Assembly: GCA_947652115.1 (NCBI GenBank)
Contig: OX393561.1
Coordinates: 4,091,605-4,155,604, forward strand
Source of the DNA: Blastomussa wellsi
Lineage: Eukaryota > Cnidaria > Anthozoa > Scleractinia > Plerogyridae
DNA: 64,000 nucleotides
Direction of reading: 5' to 3'
This document shows positions 41,391 through 52,165 of the stretch, piece by piece; position 1 is the stretch's first letter, and each line of letters begins with the position of its first letter. The notes below the pieces were generated by a model that saw nothing but the letters and a program-made list of their open reading frames with translations, was not told the DNA's origin and did no database searches. The position numbers and the translations under genes were made by a program.

Positions 41391-42470
41391 AATTCTTATC
41401 ACCACCGAGGGGAAGGCGGGGTTGGGGTTGATGGAACCCCACCCCTAAGGTTTTCGCTCTATTCTATTATATTCAGTCGCAAGCAAATTTTATTTTAATA
41501 GAAAATTAAACCCTGAGCTTGTTGTACAAGCCACCTTCTGCTCTCTCCAGGAAGGTGCCTCCAGCTTGAAGAACCAGAGAGCACCCCTGGAGAGTAACTA
41601 TCGGGAAGTTTGAAATCTGTGTCTAATTCGTTATCATTTCTCCAGATAAAGGTATCTACATGAGTTGCACTTGGAGAACGGCACAACTGGACTCTTGGGA
41701 TACGGAGTTTAAATGTAACGCACCTAAACGTGATTAAAACGTATAATATAGACTTGAAACTATAGTGCGGGCTTGAAACTATAGTGCGGGCTAACTTCCC
41801 GAGAAGTAATTATACTTCATTTCTACCATTTGCTGATTGGAAGACCACATGGTTAACTACCAATTCGGCGACAAGCTCGAGGTTACCATCGGCTAACAGT
41901 TCGCGAGGGGCGAAGACCCGAGTCACTTTTCAAAAGTCGAAAGAACCCAAGAGCAAGCTGTCATAATCTAGGGACCGGTCTATTTAACAAAAAAGGGGAT
42001 GATTGTTTTTAAATTGGGATTTACGCTAATTTGCATTATACTGTCATGGCCGTTATCGTGAATATGGTGAAAAAGCTCAAACAAAAATGTTGTTTACTTC
42101 AAACCAATAGATAGCTATGGATGTGGATTGGCAAGCACCTATAAAACCTTTGCAACAACTACCTTCTGGTCATATTTTCAAATTGTAGGCAGACAAAAAC
42201 TCGGGTAGTAGCCCTTTGTAATATAGTGTATTTCAGTAAATAGTAAAGAAATCTGGTGTAGGTTCCCGTCACCATACGTTTGAATTTTGCAATAAAACGT
42301 AAACTCTTTGTTGTTGCTGTTTTTGTTCCTTTTTATTATTCTTTTTTTTTTTTAATTGACGGATTTAATGTCAAAATACTATATCTGTGGTGTTTTTGTA
42401 TGATCAAAAGTTTCCCTATTTGCTATACAACTCTAGTCACTGGTTTAAATGCATTATATCGAACACAATA
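41391..42470. other. Intergenic, no gene recognised
   Basis: A minus-strand frame near 41495-41686 has a protein-like composition but no recognisable domain or splice context. The phrase gcgggcttgaaactatagt is duplicated near 41765. Confidence 0.4.
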
Positions 42471-42532
42471 GAGAGTGTTTCATCACATTTCCAAACACCG
42501 AGAAGACGAGCAGCGGGTGTTTGATATATCTT
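42471..42532. mobile_element. Truncated GAGTGTTTCATC hairpin MITE, copy B
   Basis: gagtgtttcatcacatttcc, then gtgtttgatatat at the other end. The interior is shorter than copies A (11961) and C (43197). Confidence 0.55.
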
Positions 42533-42796
42533 CTCAATCAAAGCTAAAACTATGGAAAACATGAAAAATAAAATCGCAAGAAAAAAACTATACTAATTAA
42601 GATCGGATTTCCAGACAACGGTCACGGTTCTGATTTCCTTTGATTTAACTTCATGATGTAATAATGAGTTTGAAAATTGTGATATGCCGCTTTAAGAGAG
42701 TTATCTTTCTTATCTGTAGTATCTCTTTCCATTCTCTATAAAAATAGATTTTATCTTTTTATTTCCTCAGACTACTCTAAAATTCGAGGATAAATA

Positions 42797-42823
42797 AAGT
42801 TTATGTTATGTTATGTTATGTTA
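42797..42823. repeat. (TTATG)n microsatellite
   Basis: Five tandem ttatg pentamers. Confidence 0.85.
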
Positions 42824-43196
42824 ATTCAGAAATCCGATAAAGAAATCCTGGAAATTAAATTTAAATGGGTACTTCCCGTTACTTTTGTACTTGTCATTTG
42901 TATTTTAGATCGCCTCATTGCGTCGGGAATATTAAAAGACTAAGAGAAAGGTGCAACGACACGACAGACTTTTCTATTTTGCAAAACAGTCGTATTTTTT
43001 TGCGAACACGAGCGACGTTAAATATTCAAACGAAAGGTCTTGAGCGAGTGTTAAAACGGCGAGGATCACGCTTACCGCGCTTCGCGCCTTCCGAAAATCT
43101 CCGAAATTAAAACGACTGTTTTGCAGTCTAGTAAGGCATTAATAAGAAAATCATAACCGTGAAGTAGGCTTGGAGTTTGACGATTTTTTTCTTTTG

Positions 43197-43325
43197 AAAG
43201 ACAGTATTTCATTGGCTATCCAAACACCTATTTCGTCAAATATACTCCGCTGTGTGTCGTATTTTCAACTCTCTTCTCGATGTTTGGATATTCCGACGAA
43301 ACACTGTCTCGTGTTTGATGTGTTA
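43197..43325. mobile_element. GACAGTRTTTCATC hairpin MITE, copy C
   Basis: gaaagacagtatttcattgg is answered by ccgacgaaacactgtctcgt at the other end, then gtttgatgtgtta. Its final TTA is the insertion point of the Harbinger element at 43326-44408, so the two are juxtaposed or nested. Confidence 0.65.
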
Positions 43326-43334
43326 CGCCTGTTC

Positions 43335-43371
<37 letters not shown>

Positions 43372-43372
43372 T

Positions 43373-43409
<37 letters not shown>

Positions 43410-44408
43410 TTTCAAACGTCGCACCTAATACATTCGCGCTAAATTCAAAAGACAAAACAAACCATCCATCCAGCGGTATCGCCCCATCCAAAATGGCGGA
43501 GGAAAACCTACCATCTACCATCTTCATATCTCTTGCCCAATTCTTTAAGCACATTAGCGTATATTTCTGCGTTCTTCGAATTTTTCGTGTTCGTGAAAAT
43601 CAACTTTTTCTTATAGTAAAAACTACTACAGATCACATCTACTAAATCATTGACATGCCACTCTTCCCATACGCTTCTCCGTCCCCTTCGCTTCTTTGTT
43701 CGATTCTTTTTCGTCGAGCTGCCCACTTCACTCTCTTCACTGACTCCTGTATCGGATTCGCTGAATCTTTGTCCAGGAACGGCGGAGCCGGGGGGGGGGG
43801 GGGCTGGGGGGCCCTCAGCCCCCTTCCCCCCCCCCCCACTTTTTACGACGATGACATTTTTTTTTTATTTTAGTGTAAGGTTCGTATGAAGAAATAATGA
43901 AAAAAGGAAAATGTAAATACCAAAGAAAAAGGAAAACGTAAACGGAAAAAGTCCAATTCGCCACAGATTATCCCCCGAGATGAGGTTATTGGCAAACAAA
44001 ATACCTCTGTTATCGTTAATTCAATTGATGCTCAGTATGGTTATTTGAGAAAAGACGTAAAATACATACGGCACTAACCAGATGAAACAAGTGCTTGAAT
44101 CCTACTTGCTTCATTTAGAGACGAGAATTTACAAAGCTACAACCTTGTTCAAAACCTGTCGGAAACTTTTCGTATTTACGTACTTCCTTACGCGCATCCT
44201 TCCCACATACGGCAAGCTTGTGTAAAAACCCAGGTTAGTGTACTAAAACCGGGAAATATTGAAAAATTATAAAGCTTACAAAACTTCCAAAATATTGCTG
44301 TAGCACAAAAAGTACCTGTCATTTTACACTTATCCAGGTTGTCTTCTTTTTAAGAAATATCTCATAGAGAACGTTGACAATACCATAGCACGACGTTTGG
44401 AACAGGCC
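43326..44408 (-). mobile_element. PIF/Harbinger-type element carrying a Myb/SANT-like frame
   Basis: GCCTGTTCCAAACGTCGTGC at left is repeated inverted at right (GCACGACGTTTGGAACAGGC), and TTA flanks both ends (43323-43325, 44409-44411). The 22-bp TIRs with a 3-bp TTA duplication point to PIF/Harbinger. At 1083 bp it is too short for both transposase and DNA-binding genes. Only a Myb/SANT-like frame is seen, so it is probably non-autonomous. Confidence 0.75.
43490..43792 (-). CDS. Myb/SANT-like DNA-binding protein fragment of the Harbinger element
   Basis: The frame reads RFSESDTGVSEESEVG, then a basic patch (KKNRTKKRRGRR), then WEEWHVNDLVDVICSSFYYK and LIFTNTKNSKNAEIYANVLK, ending near YEDGRW. 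This pattern (W, DLVD, KKLIFTN, K-N-S/x-KN) matches Myb/SANT-like proteins that accompany PIF/Harbinger transposases and help them bind the transposon ends. Upstream the frame passes through a poly-Gly/Pro low-complexity run, so the true start is unclear. It is probably a truncated copy. Confidence 0.45.
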
Positions 44409-44524
44409 TTACATGGATAGCTGGGTAGCTGGGTAGTGAACTGAATGATATATATAGTGTCAACAACACTTACGTTCCAGTTGTGCACTCGGTAGGCAGA
44501 TTTTATAAATTCACTATATGTGGC

Positions 44525-44690
44525 TTCATAGCTCATCTGTTTGTTAGAGCATCGCGTCAGTATCGCGGAGGTCACGGGGTAGAGTCCCGTTGAAGTCCTG
44601 AGGTTTTCAGTCTTCTTTAATTTCCAGTTGCTATGATTGGAAAACTTACTGCAAGGATCATTTCTCGTTGACATCTACTTTCTCACTTCT
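44525..44690 (+). mobile_element. tRNA-like SINE, second family, copy 2
   Basis: The tRNA-like head agctcatctgtttgttagag...ggtagagtcccgttgaagtc is followed by ctgaggttttcagtc and aaggatcatttctcgttgac. It shares tail blocks with 35475-35585 and differs from the GGTTCGAGTCC-headed family. Confidence 0.6.
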
Positions 44691-44755
44691 CATATGAATC
44701 ATTTCATATGCATCAGCCAAACCACTGGAGCAAACTCCAACAGCTGAAACAAATG

Positions 44756-47188
44756 TCAATCACCTCCACCGCCACATCCACCTCCACCACCACATCCACC
44801 TCCTCCACAGCCACCTCCTGCGCCACATCCACCACCACCATCACCACTTCCACCACCATCTCCTCCACCGCCATCCCCACCTACGCAGCCTCCACCGCCC
44901 TCACCTCCAACACAGCCCCCACCACCGTCACTCCCTACACAGCCACTAGCATCACCCATGTCAAGGCATGAGCTGCCTCTACCGTCCCAGCCATTTCCAC
45001 CCGACACACTGTCTCCAGTAGCACTATTTAGAATACAATAACAGGAAGTATCTTGACTGAAATCATAAACAGTATCAGCAAACTCTTCCGCAGCATCAAT
45101 GAATTCACCGACCACAGAAAGGAATTCATTTCTGGGTACGTTTTTACTCGGATAGCCGGCGATATACAACGAGGGAGAGACGGGAGTCGATAAACATTGA
45201 GATACAGCTGTGGAATCCTGGGCAGCCTCTGTGTTGAAGGGCATACACAGAAGGTATAATATGGATACTGAGCATGACAAAGCGAGAATCTCAGGAATGT
45301 GCTGAGCACGAGGGGAGATTACAACTTTATTCCGCATTAGATCTATTCGCACCATAGTGTCAGAATTGATTTGAATGAGAAACAACCCGCCACTTAATTT
45401 GCGAACTGAACACCAGCCACGATCGCCAAACAGCTTGTAGGCCGTTATTCTGAAAAGGTGCTGCCGCTTTGGTTTTCTTCTTCCAAAATAGTGCTGCCAC
45501 CTCCGCTTGCTGGCTTGGTTGTTTTTCAGCAGCTTACCAATGCAAATAGCCCAGTCCTTATGACCTCGTATCAGCATGGCTCTCTCACCCTCATTCTGGT
45601 TCAGGAAAACGTTCTTCCCCTGCTTTCCAACAGCACTTCGTTCTGGAAACGTATTTGGACTGATTGTGTGAGCTGATGCAACAACTTGATCTTCATTATC
45701 AATAATCTCCACCGCAGATAGTGACGCGTTTGACGAATGAACAACTCGGCAACTGAACACTTGATTTCCTCTCCAGTCAAGAATATGGTGGGTGGAATGG
45801 TCACATGGTACATATGGCTTTGCAAGGTCACTGGGAGAGAGCATGAGCTTTGGATGGCTGAGGATCATCGATGGATGGTTAGTCTCCGTACAATTCATTT
45901 CAGGTTTGAAGTCAAAGCAATATTTATTGATGATTGGCGGTTGATCCATAGCGATCGTTAGCCTTGTCGTGTATTGTCCTCCATTTAGGGGAACATCAAT
46001 GGAGACTGCAGGTACGGTATCGTCAAACGGAACAGCCCCAAAATAAGGGAGGAGATCTAGCTGATTCTCTGCGATCAACGTCTTGCCAAACAGCTTCTTC
46101 TTGAAAAGACGGACGTTGAGTCTATGTTTTGTTTCATTGTCAAACATGTATTTTCTCGGTAAAGGGGCAGTTATTGGAAAGCTACCCTTGAACGTCTGTG
46201 AAAAAAGCGATCTTCCTACCATGTTTTCGACGCGAAGAACGAAGTTTTTCTTACAGTTTAAATTCAGCGCTTGGATTTCCTGAATTTCACACCGATATTC
46301 TGAACGCGCCAGTGGAGCATACAGCCACTTAACTGTTGGTGGACAAGGATCAGGTGGGTCGCCTCTGTACATGGCCCCTGCTTTGGCATACCGCAAACCT
46401 GCCGCCTCCCATACAGCTCTCGTCTTCATTTCAGCGTCGTACAGCTTGGTTCCTGGGGTTCGACCAGTTACTGTGTCATTGTGATGTAACGGCTTTCCAA
46501 GCAGCTGTGTTGTTGCGTGCTTGTAATTTAATGGATGAAGTTGATGGGCATGCCAAACAAGGTCGAAATCATAACATGGAACCATGAATACGTCTGGGTG
46601 TGATTTCTTTAGTTGCAGATGGTGCTCGTAACGCTCCAAAGCGCTCTTGAGAAACAAATCATCGTTGTAGTGGGGCAAGGAAACTTGGTAATAAAAATTG
46701 AACTGACGGTAACAAGCCTCTTCCAAATTGTATTGAATCCTGGATCGCCATTCTGCCAACACCGCTGGAGGCTTTGTAAGATCTACTTCAAAAGGCTCCC
46801 CTGGATATGCTTTTCGCCACAGACTTGCTGTCAGCAGAAGGCCTTGGCTTCTTTGTTCGCTGTTTAAAGGAGAGTGATCCAACACTGTTGATGTGATATT
46901 AAGGCAGTCATGCTCGTAGTGATATGGAGCCAACATGTGCACATGCCAGACCCATTCAATGTCCAATGGAGCTGCCTGGAAGGAGGACGCCATTGACGAT
47001 CTACATCGCGCGGCAAACGGTAACCAGAAGAGTTCATATCGTCTGATGGCATTTTTGACAACAGGTCCTTTGCACAAGGTAGGATATTCGTCTACCAGCT
47101 TGAGGAACTCGAGCTCGTTCTTGGATGCCTGGACCAGATCTATTCCAAGCGTTTTGGAGAAACTGTGTTGAGTTGATAGTTGAGACAT
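44756..47188 (-). CDS. DUF1399 / glycine-rich-domain (GRDP-like) protein, intronless
   Basis: A single open frame of 810 codons. The N-terminal half contains two DUF1399-type units, each with a W-H-x-H signature: EWVWHVHMLAPYHYEHDC (about 76-93) and FDLVWHAHQLHPLNY (about 210-224). A middle beta-rich region (about 300-420; EIQALNL, VENMVGRSLFSQ) may be C2-like. The last roughly 65 residues are a Gly/Cys/Asp-rich tail (GGGGCVGGEGGGG...). This arrangement resembles plant glycine-rich domain proteins (GRDP), for which stress or developmental roles have been proposed; the animal function is unknown. Neighbouring genes are intron-rich, so the uninterrupted frame suggests a retrocopy or an ancestrally intronless gene. 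The start is the first ATG (MSQLSTQHSF). The tail is encoded by a GGT/GGA repeat prone to slippage. Confidence 0.88.
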   Translation of the reverse strand: MSQLSTQHSFSKTLGIDLVQASKNELEFLKLVDEYPTLCKGPVVKNAIRRYELFWLPFAARCRSSMASSFQAAPLDIEWVWHVHMLAPYHYEHDCLNITSTVLDHSPLNSEQRSQGLLLTASLWRKAYPGEPFEVDLTKPPAVLAEWRSRIQYNLEEACYRQFNFYYQVSLPHYNDDLFLKSALERYEHHLQLKKSHPDVFMVPCYDFDLVWHAHQLHPLNYKHATTQLLGKPLHHNDTVTGRTPGTKLYDAEMKTRAVWEAAGLRYAKAGAMYRGDPPDPCPPTVKWLYAPLARSEYRCEIQEIQALNLNCKKNFVLRVENMVGRSLFSQTFKGSFPITAPLPRKYMFDNETKHRLNVRLFKKKLFGKTLIAENQLDLLPYFGAVPFDDTVPAVSIDVPLNGGQYTTRLTIAMDQPPIINKYCFDFKPEMNCTETNHPSMILSHPKLMLSPSDLAKPYVPCDHSTHHILDWRGNQVFSCRVVHSSNASLSAVEIIDNEDQVVASAHTISPNTFPERSAVGKQGKNVFLNQNEGERAMLIRGHKDWAICIGKLLKNNQASKRRWQHYFGRRKPKRQHLFRITAYKLFGDRGWCSVRKLSGGLFLIQINSDTMVRIDLMRNKVVISPRAQHIPEILALSCSVSILYLLCMPFNTEAAQDSTAVSQCLSTPVSPSLYIAGYPSKNVPRNEFLSVVGEFIDAAEEFADTVYDFSQDTSCYCILNSATGDSVSGGNGWDGRGSSCLDMGDASGCVGSDGGGGCVGGEGGGGCVGGDGGGGDGGGSGDGGGGCGAGGGCGGGGCGGGGGCGGGGD
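44759..44935. repeat. Coding (CCACCx)n repeat encoding the Gly-rich tail
   Basis: On the plus strand this is an imperfect cca/cct/cac trinucleotide array. On the minus strand it encodes the Gly/Cys tail of the DUF1399 protein. Length variation between alleles is likely. Confidence 0.8.
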
Positions 47189-49702
47189 CCCTTAGCGAGG
47201 TTGGTGATCTCTGAAATAATGTTCCACATCAATAAAAAAGTAAACATTCGCTTGTCAATGGAATAAAGCGTGACACGTTACTAGCGGTGCCAAAAGCTTG
47301 GAACTTTTTTCCGTCCATGAAGATTTATATCACGGCAATTATTATTATCGTACCCCAGCCTCATGTCGAAATGTTTATATTTAATATGCATGAATAAATA
47401 TTGTTGTTCAACAAAGGAAAGACTGCATACATATTTTAAGTGCAATCAGTGTCAAGGATCAGCGTTGCATCCTGAATACAAAAGCGTCCAGAAAGCAGTC
47501 CAAATGTAGATGCAAATGGCATTAATTTGTTACATTGTTCCCAATATGCTGTTCAGTCCAGTCCGGATTTAAAATTCCTAATTAATTGTTATATTGATCC
47601 TTTGGCACCGGAGTGTTTTTTAAGGGCCTATTGTTCACTTCTCGTGATCCGCTCGACAGGTCATTTTCTGAATGTACAAAGATGTGACACACTGCACGTC
47701 CGATTCAGGAACCACTCTCGAAATGCACTAATGTGATCCTGAAATGGTTTTTATCGTCAGAAAGCGTTCGTTCTTATCTCAGTTTTTTGGCGAGATAGTC
47801 TCGGGTGTAATGGTGATGGCAATTATTCTGGGCATCCGTCTAGGACTGGAATACACTCATTTCTGCTATGAGGAAAGCTGCGTGTACCCAAGAATAAAAT
47901 CCGACATGTTTTGAGTTGTATATTCACGCGATATTGTTGACACTTACATCACGCTGTGGTAGTCATATAGCGAGAGAAAGTTTTGAATTAAATTGCTGCG
48001 GTGATCATTTCCATGATCAAAACTGAGAAACTTCTTTCAAGACAAACCAGTTATTGTCGGTTGCCGCTTTGCAAGTTTGCCCATGCATTGATTTTTTAAA
48101 AGTCACAGAATAGGTCAACGAATACTGATATTAAAAATCGCAATATTTCTGCACAATCTCTTTCTCAGCTGAAATAGAACACTGTTACAGGGATACATAA
48201 TTTGGGATACGTGATTGAAGTCAGGAGAATGTGTGGTTGCTGAATCATACATCAAGTCACAAAATGTGTTTGCACAAACAGAAATTTAGAAGATCAGTCA
48301 AACATGAACAGTTGATGTAGCATGGAGGGCAGAAAGCTATTGTCCTTTTACTGTGATATTTGTGATAAGAACTACTGCTGTAGTGAACAAAACCTCACCT
48401 ATATAGATTTGTGCATCATGCTTCGGCGCACGACTGCAATAGCTTCCTCTGCCACTGTTTTGGTTCGACGTTGACTCGACCTCTGATAATGAAGTGGACT
48501 GAGACGAATTTTTCTGAGCAATAATTTCCAAGTTCAACCTCGTTCCCAGGGAGAAACCTGGGAACGAGGTTGTTCCGAGCTCTCTTTACCCTCTGTTTCA
48601 AACCGAGTCTAACTGCAAAACTGTTCGTATGAAAACTAGCTTGTTTTGCATGAGAATGAAAATGAAGGTAAACACATTTTCATATGAATGGTTTTGAGGC
48701 AAAAGAGAACTCGGAAATGGCCTCAAGGATTTTCCCATTTCCTCGGCATGTATTTCTTTTGCGTGAATATCGCTTCGCCCCTTCGGAGGGGGCGTAATTA
48801 AAATCTAGGGGTATCGGCTGGGAAGCAAGTGGAACAGAATTGAAATTTTGCGGAAAATCAGTGCGCGTTCGGAATTGCGGACTACGTATTGAAATAGTAC
48901 AGCGCCATCAAACATCAGTTGTTTTACGATTTTAGTCATCTTCTCAATATGGTGACTCCACGTTGATCCACAATCTCAGACGATATTGTTGGAACACTTG
49001 CTATGTTTACCACATGAAACAAGAACAATTATTTCTTACTTCCCCTCTCCCACTTTGCAATGTTATGTTTCATGAAAAAATTACACCGCCATATTGCCAC
49101 TTAATTTACAACATTGTTTCGGCGGAGGAGGGCTTCTATTTCATAGCAATCGTAACAATTTGTCACAAAAATTGTCGTGGGAGACTTGAAAGTCATCCAT
49201 GCAAAAAGCCAATACTTGGATCAACACCAGGAAAAAACGTTTTTTTCTTAAACGTGCATTTCTGGGGTGGGGTGGGGGAGAAACTTCCCGTACATTCCGG
49301 CGACAAAATGAATTTCAGCCTATACGTTGGGTGAAAGCCTTTGATGGCGCGTGCGTGGGAGGAGGGGGTCTGGTACTTTGCTTTATGTGCCTGTTCAACT
49401 GACAGACAGCAGGACGACTGACATTTTAGGATTTGCTTTGAGTAAGGAGGAGGACGCTAAGCGAAATATAATAAAACGTTTTGGGATTGCGAGGTGGGTG
49501 TGACGTGGGGGGTGTAGCCGGAGGGTTTATAACCGCAATATTTTTAAAGGGGCGTTAAAGCAGGGCTGGGAAGAGGTAGAAGGTTAGATTCGCAGCCAAT
49601 CGAGTTCACACCTCGGGTTCACAATCGAGTTCACACCTCCTGTCAAGGAGATAATTATTTGCTGCCTTGTTATTACGCTCTTAAACTAAAAAAACCGTAG
49701 AC
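47189..49702. other. Intergenic region 5' of the DUF1399 gene
   Basis: No gene recognised. Includes the AACCTCGTTCCCAGG hairpin (48536-48572). A minus-strand promoter for the DUF1399 gene would lie at the low end but is not identifiable by motif. Confidence 0.45.
48536..48572. repeat. AACCTCGTTCCCAGG hairpin repeat, short copy
   Basis: AACCTCGTTCCCAGG and CCTGGGAACGAGGTT are exact inverted copies around a 7-bp loop. The same termini bound a longer element at 53518-53599. Confidence 0.8.
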
Positions 49703-49714
49703 CTAGTTTCCAAC
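49703..49714. repeat. LINE target-site duplication, left copy
   Basis: CTAGTTTCCAAC (plus strand), identical to 52166-52177. It abuts the 3' end of the minus-strand LINE. Confidence 0.85.
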
Positions 49715-52165
49715 TCTCTCCTCTCTCTAGTTCCTGTCGTTCCGTACGGAACATAGGTCGTCCACCAGAGTTCGCCATCCCCTCCTGTCCTGGGCCTTCC
49801 GCTCGAGCTGTCCCCACGTCAGGCCAGCGGCCTTAACTTCAGCTTCAGTTGAGCGCCGCCAGGTGGTCTTCGGCCGTCCACGTTTGCGCTTCCCTTGGGG
49901 GGTCCACCGTAGCCCTCTTCGTGTGACGTTGTCTGCAGGTTTCCTGAGCGTGTGCCCAAGCCAACGCCACTTGCGTCTCTTGATCTGTTGCTCGATTGGC
50001 TCCTGGGATGTTCTTCTCCACAGCTCCTCATTACTCAGCCTGTCGTACCACTGCACTCCAAGGATCTGGCGGAGGCAGCGGTTCACAAAGACTTGTACCT
50101 TGGCCATCGATGACTTCAGCACTCTCCAAGTTTCACAGCCGTATAGAAGGACGCTTTTCACATTGGAGTTGTAGATACGAAGCTTCGTGTTGAGGGACAC
50201 CTTTGTTGAATGCCAGATGGGTCGAAGGGTAGTGAAGACTCCTGCAGCTTTTCCTATCCGAATGCGGATATCCTGATCAGTTCCGCCTTCTGTGGACACA
50301 GTGCTGCCCAGGTAGGCAAAGTCTTGAACTTCCTCGATGGTGTCCTGCCGAATGGTGAATGTGGCTTCGCTTGTGTGGTTGAGCCTCAAACTCTTCGTTT
50401 TCTTCACGTTGATCTTCAGTCCAGTCTTCCTGGCCTCTTCGTCAAGTTTGAGAAGCTTCTGCTTCATGTCTGTGTAGCGTTGCGAAATTAAGGCGATGTC
50501 GTCTGCATAGTCAATATCCTCAAGCTGCTCCGTCAATGACCACTGTAGCTCTCTCTTCTTGCCTTTTGTGGTCTCGCGCATGATCCAATCAATAACAATC
50601 AAAAATAAAAAAGGTGATAGCAAGCACCCTTGTCGAACTCCGGTTGTGATGGTGAAGTGTTCAGTCAAAGAGCCGTTGTGGACCACTTGGCATGTTGATG
50701 GTTCAAAAGCCATCCTGATCAGTTTAATGATCTTCTCCGGGATGCCATAGTAGGCCAGCAGCTTCCACAAAGTGTCTCGGTCCACGCTGTCGAAGGCCTT
50801 TTCAAAGTCCACAAAGATGGTATACAAGGTGGTGTTCCATTCAAGGCTCTGTTCAATGATGGTGCGGAGTGTTGCGATTTGGTCCGTGGTCGATCGTTCT
50901 TGCCGAAAGCCCGCTTGTTCGTCGCGTAGTACGTGCTCCTTCTCCACTTCTGTCTTGATCCTCTCCAGTAGGATTCTGCTGAAGACCTTCCCTGGTACCG
51001 ACAAGAGTGTGATTCCTCTCCAGTTAGAACATTCTTTGAGGTTCCCCTTCTTGGGTAGCTTTATCAGGTGTCCGTGCTTCCAATCATTGGGCAATTCTTC
51101 TGAGGTCCAGATTTTCTTGAAGAGAGCATGTAGTGCCTTGCTTGTCATGGTTGTGTCTGCCCTCAAGGCCTCAGGGGGTATCTCATCTGGGCCGGCTGCC
51201 CTGTTGGGTTTCAGCTTCTTCACAGCTCTTTCAATTTCGGCTTTTGATGGAGGGTCCACTTTAACATTCAAGGTTCGGTGCGCAGGGGGGATGTTGGCCG
51301 GGTTCGGCGGCACTGGTCGGTTCAGCAGGTCCTGGAAATGTTCTCTCCAGCGCTCCAGCTGCTCTGTTGGTGATGTAAGGATCTCCCCATCCTTGCTTAG
51401 GACATGTTGTGGTTGAATGCTCTTCTTCCCGGCCAGCCTCTTGGTGATCTGGTAGAGCTCCCTCATGTCTCCTCTTCCAGCTGCGTCTTCTGCATCCTGT
51501 GTCATGCGCTCCACATGGTCTCTCCTGTCTCTTCTGGCACTCTTCTTCACCTCTTTGTTCAGAGCTGTATGCTCCCCTGATAGCCTTGCTTTTAAAGCTC
51601 TTGTTTTCGCCATGTTCAATTCTGCTTTCTTCTCCCTCCTCTTGTCAACGACCCTCATAGTGGCTGCTGTCAACCACTCCTTTTGGGTCCTGCTCCTCTT
51701 TCCAAGTACTTCTTCACATGTTGACTTCCACGCTTGCTTTGTCGTCTCCCACAGGGTCTCCATTGGATCGTCCTCGCAGTTTTCCAGCGCTTGAAAGCGA
51801 TTTGACAGAGTGAGTTTGAATGTGGATTTCAGGGCTCTGTCGTTGAGGTAGATGGTGTTGAACTTGCGGCCCGCTTTGGCCCCTGGCGGGAGGCACTTCT
51901 TCAGCTTTAGTCTTACCCGTCCAACCACCATGTGGTGGTCAGATGCAACGTCCGCCCCTCTCCTCCCTCTCGTGTCTTGTAGGCTTCTCCTGAACTTCTT
52001 GTCGATGGTGATGTGGTCGATCTGGTTGACTGTGCAGTGGTCAGGCGACACCCACGTGCCCTTGTGGATGTCCTTGTGTTGGAACACACTTCCACCTATC
52101 ACCAAGTCGTTGAACACGCAAAAGTCTACAAACATTTCACCATTCTCATTCATAGTTCCCAGTTT
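49715..52165 (-). mobile_element. 5'-truncated non-LTR retrotransposon (RTE/CFDP2-like)
   Basis: Bounded by a 12-bp direct duplication and read on the minus strand. The 5' end falls inside the endonuclease domain, as expected for abortive target-primed reverse transcription. The 3' end is a short GAGA-rich tail directly after the stop, without a long poly-A, as in RTE-like elements. The body is one 808-codon frame with no stop or frameshift, so insertion is recent or the frame has been maintained. Confidence 0.88.
49727..52153 (-). CDS. LINE endonuclease (C-terminal part) and reverse transcriptase
   Basis: Residues 1-90 form the end of an apurinic-type endonuclease (NQIDHITIDKKFR, GADVASDHHMVVGRVR: the Asp and SDHHMV motifs). 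A basic coiled segment follows, then the reverse transcriptase from about residue 275: LPKKGNLKECSNWRGITLLS, EQAGFRQERSTTDQI, TIFVDFEKAFDSVDRDTLW, GVRQGCLLSPFLF and the catalytic LEDIDYADDIAL. The C-terminal part has CETWRVLK, WLGHTLRKP and GRPKTTWRR, typical of CFDP2-like/RTE LINE proteins in marine invertebrates. The protein would copy its RNA at nicked DNA, but lacks most of the endonuclease, so this copy cannot mobilise itself. The ATG is simply the first Met after truncation. Confidence 0.9.
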   Translation of the reverse strand: MNENGEMFVDFCVFNDLVIGGSVFQHKDIHKGTWVSPDHCTVNQIDHITIDKKFRRSLQDTRGRRGADVASDHHMVVGRVRLKLKKCLPPGAKAGRKFNTIYLNDRALKSTFKLTLSNRFQALENCEDDPMETLWETTKQAWKSTCEEVLGKRSRTQKEWLTAATMRVVDKRREKKAELNMAKTRALKARLSGEHTALNKEVKKSARRDRRDHVERMTQDAEDAAGRGDMRELYQITKRLAGKKSIQPQHVLSKDGEILTSPTEQLERWREHFQDLLNRPVPPNPANIPPAHRTLNVKVDPPSKAEIERAVKKLKPNRAAGPDEIPPEALRADTTMTSKALHALFKKIWTSEELPNDWKHGHLIKLPKKGNLKECSNWRGITLLSVPGKVFSRILLERIKTEVEKEHVLRDEQAGFRQERSTTDQIATLRTIIEQSLEWNTTLYTIFVDFEKAFDSVDRDTLWKLLAYYGIPEKIIKLIRMAFEPSTCQVVHNGSLTEHFTITTGVRQGCLLSPFLFLIVIDWIMRETTKGKKRELQWSLTEQLEDIDYADDIALISQRYTDMKQKLLKLDEEARKTGLKINVKKTKSLRLNHTSEATFTIRQDTIEEVQDFAYLGSTVSTEGGTDQDIRIRIGKAAGVFTTLRPIWHSTKVSLNTKLRIYNSNVKSVLLYGCETWRVLKSSMAKVQVFVNRCLRQILGVQWYDRLSNEELWRRTSQEPIEQQIKRRKWRWLGHTLRKPADNVTRRGLRWTPQGKRKRGRPKTTWRRSTEAEVKAAGLTWGQLERKAQDRRGWRTLVDDLCSVRNDRN

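Noticed and set aside
41495..41686. Minus-strand frame with protein-like composition
   Set aside because: No acceptor/donor partner in phase and no recognised family, so left unannotated as a gene.
44708..44971. Thr/Ser-rich plus-strand open frame
   Set aside because: It is the antisense of the Gly-rich tail repeat of the DUF1399 gene.
50772..51416. 214-codon plus-strand open frame
   Set aside because: It is the antisense of the LINE reverse transcriptase frame and has no domain of its own.
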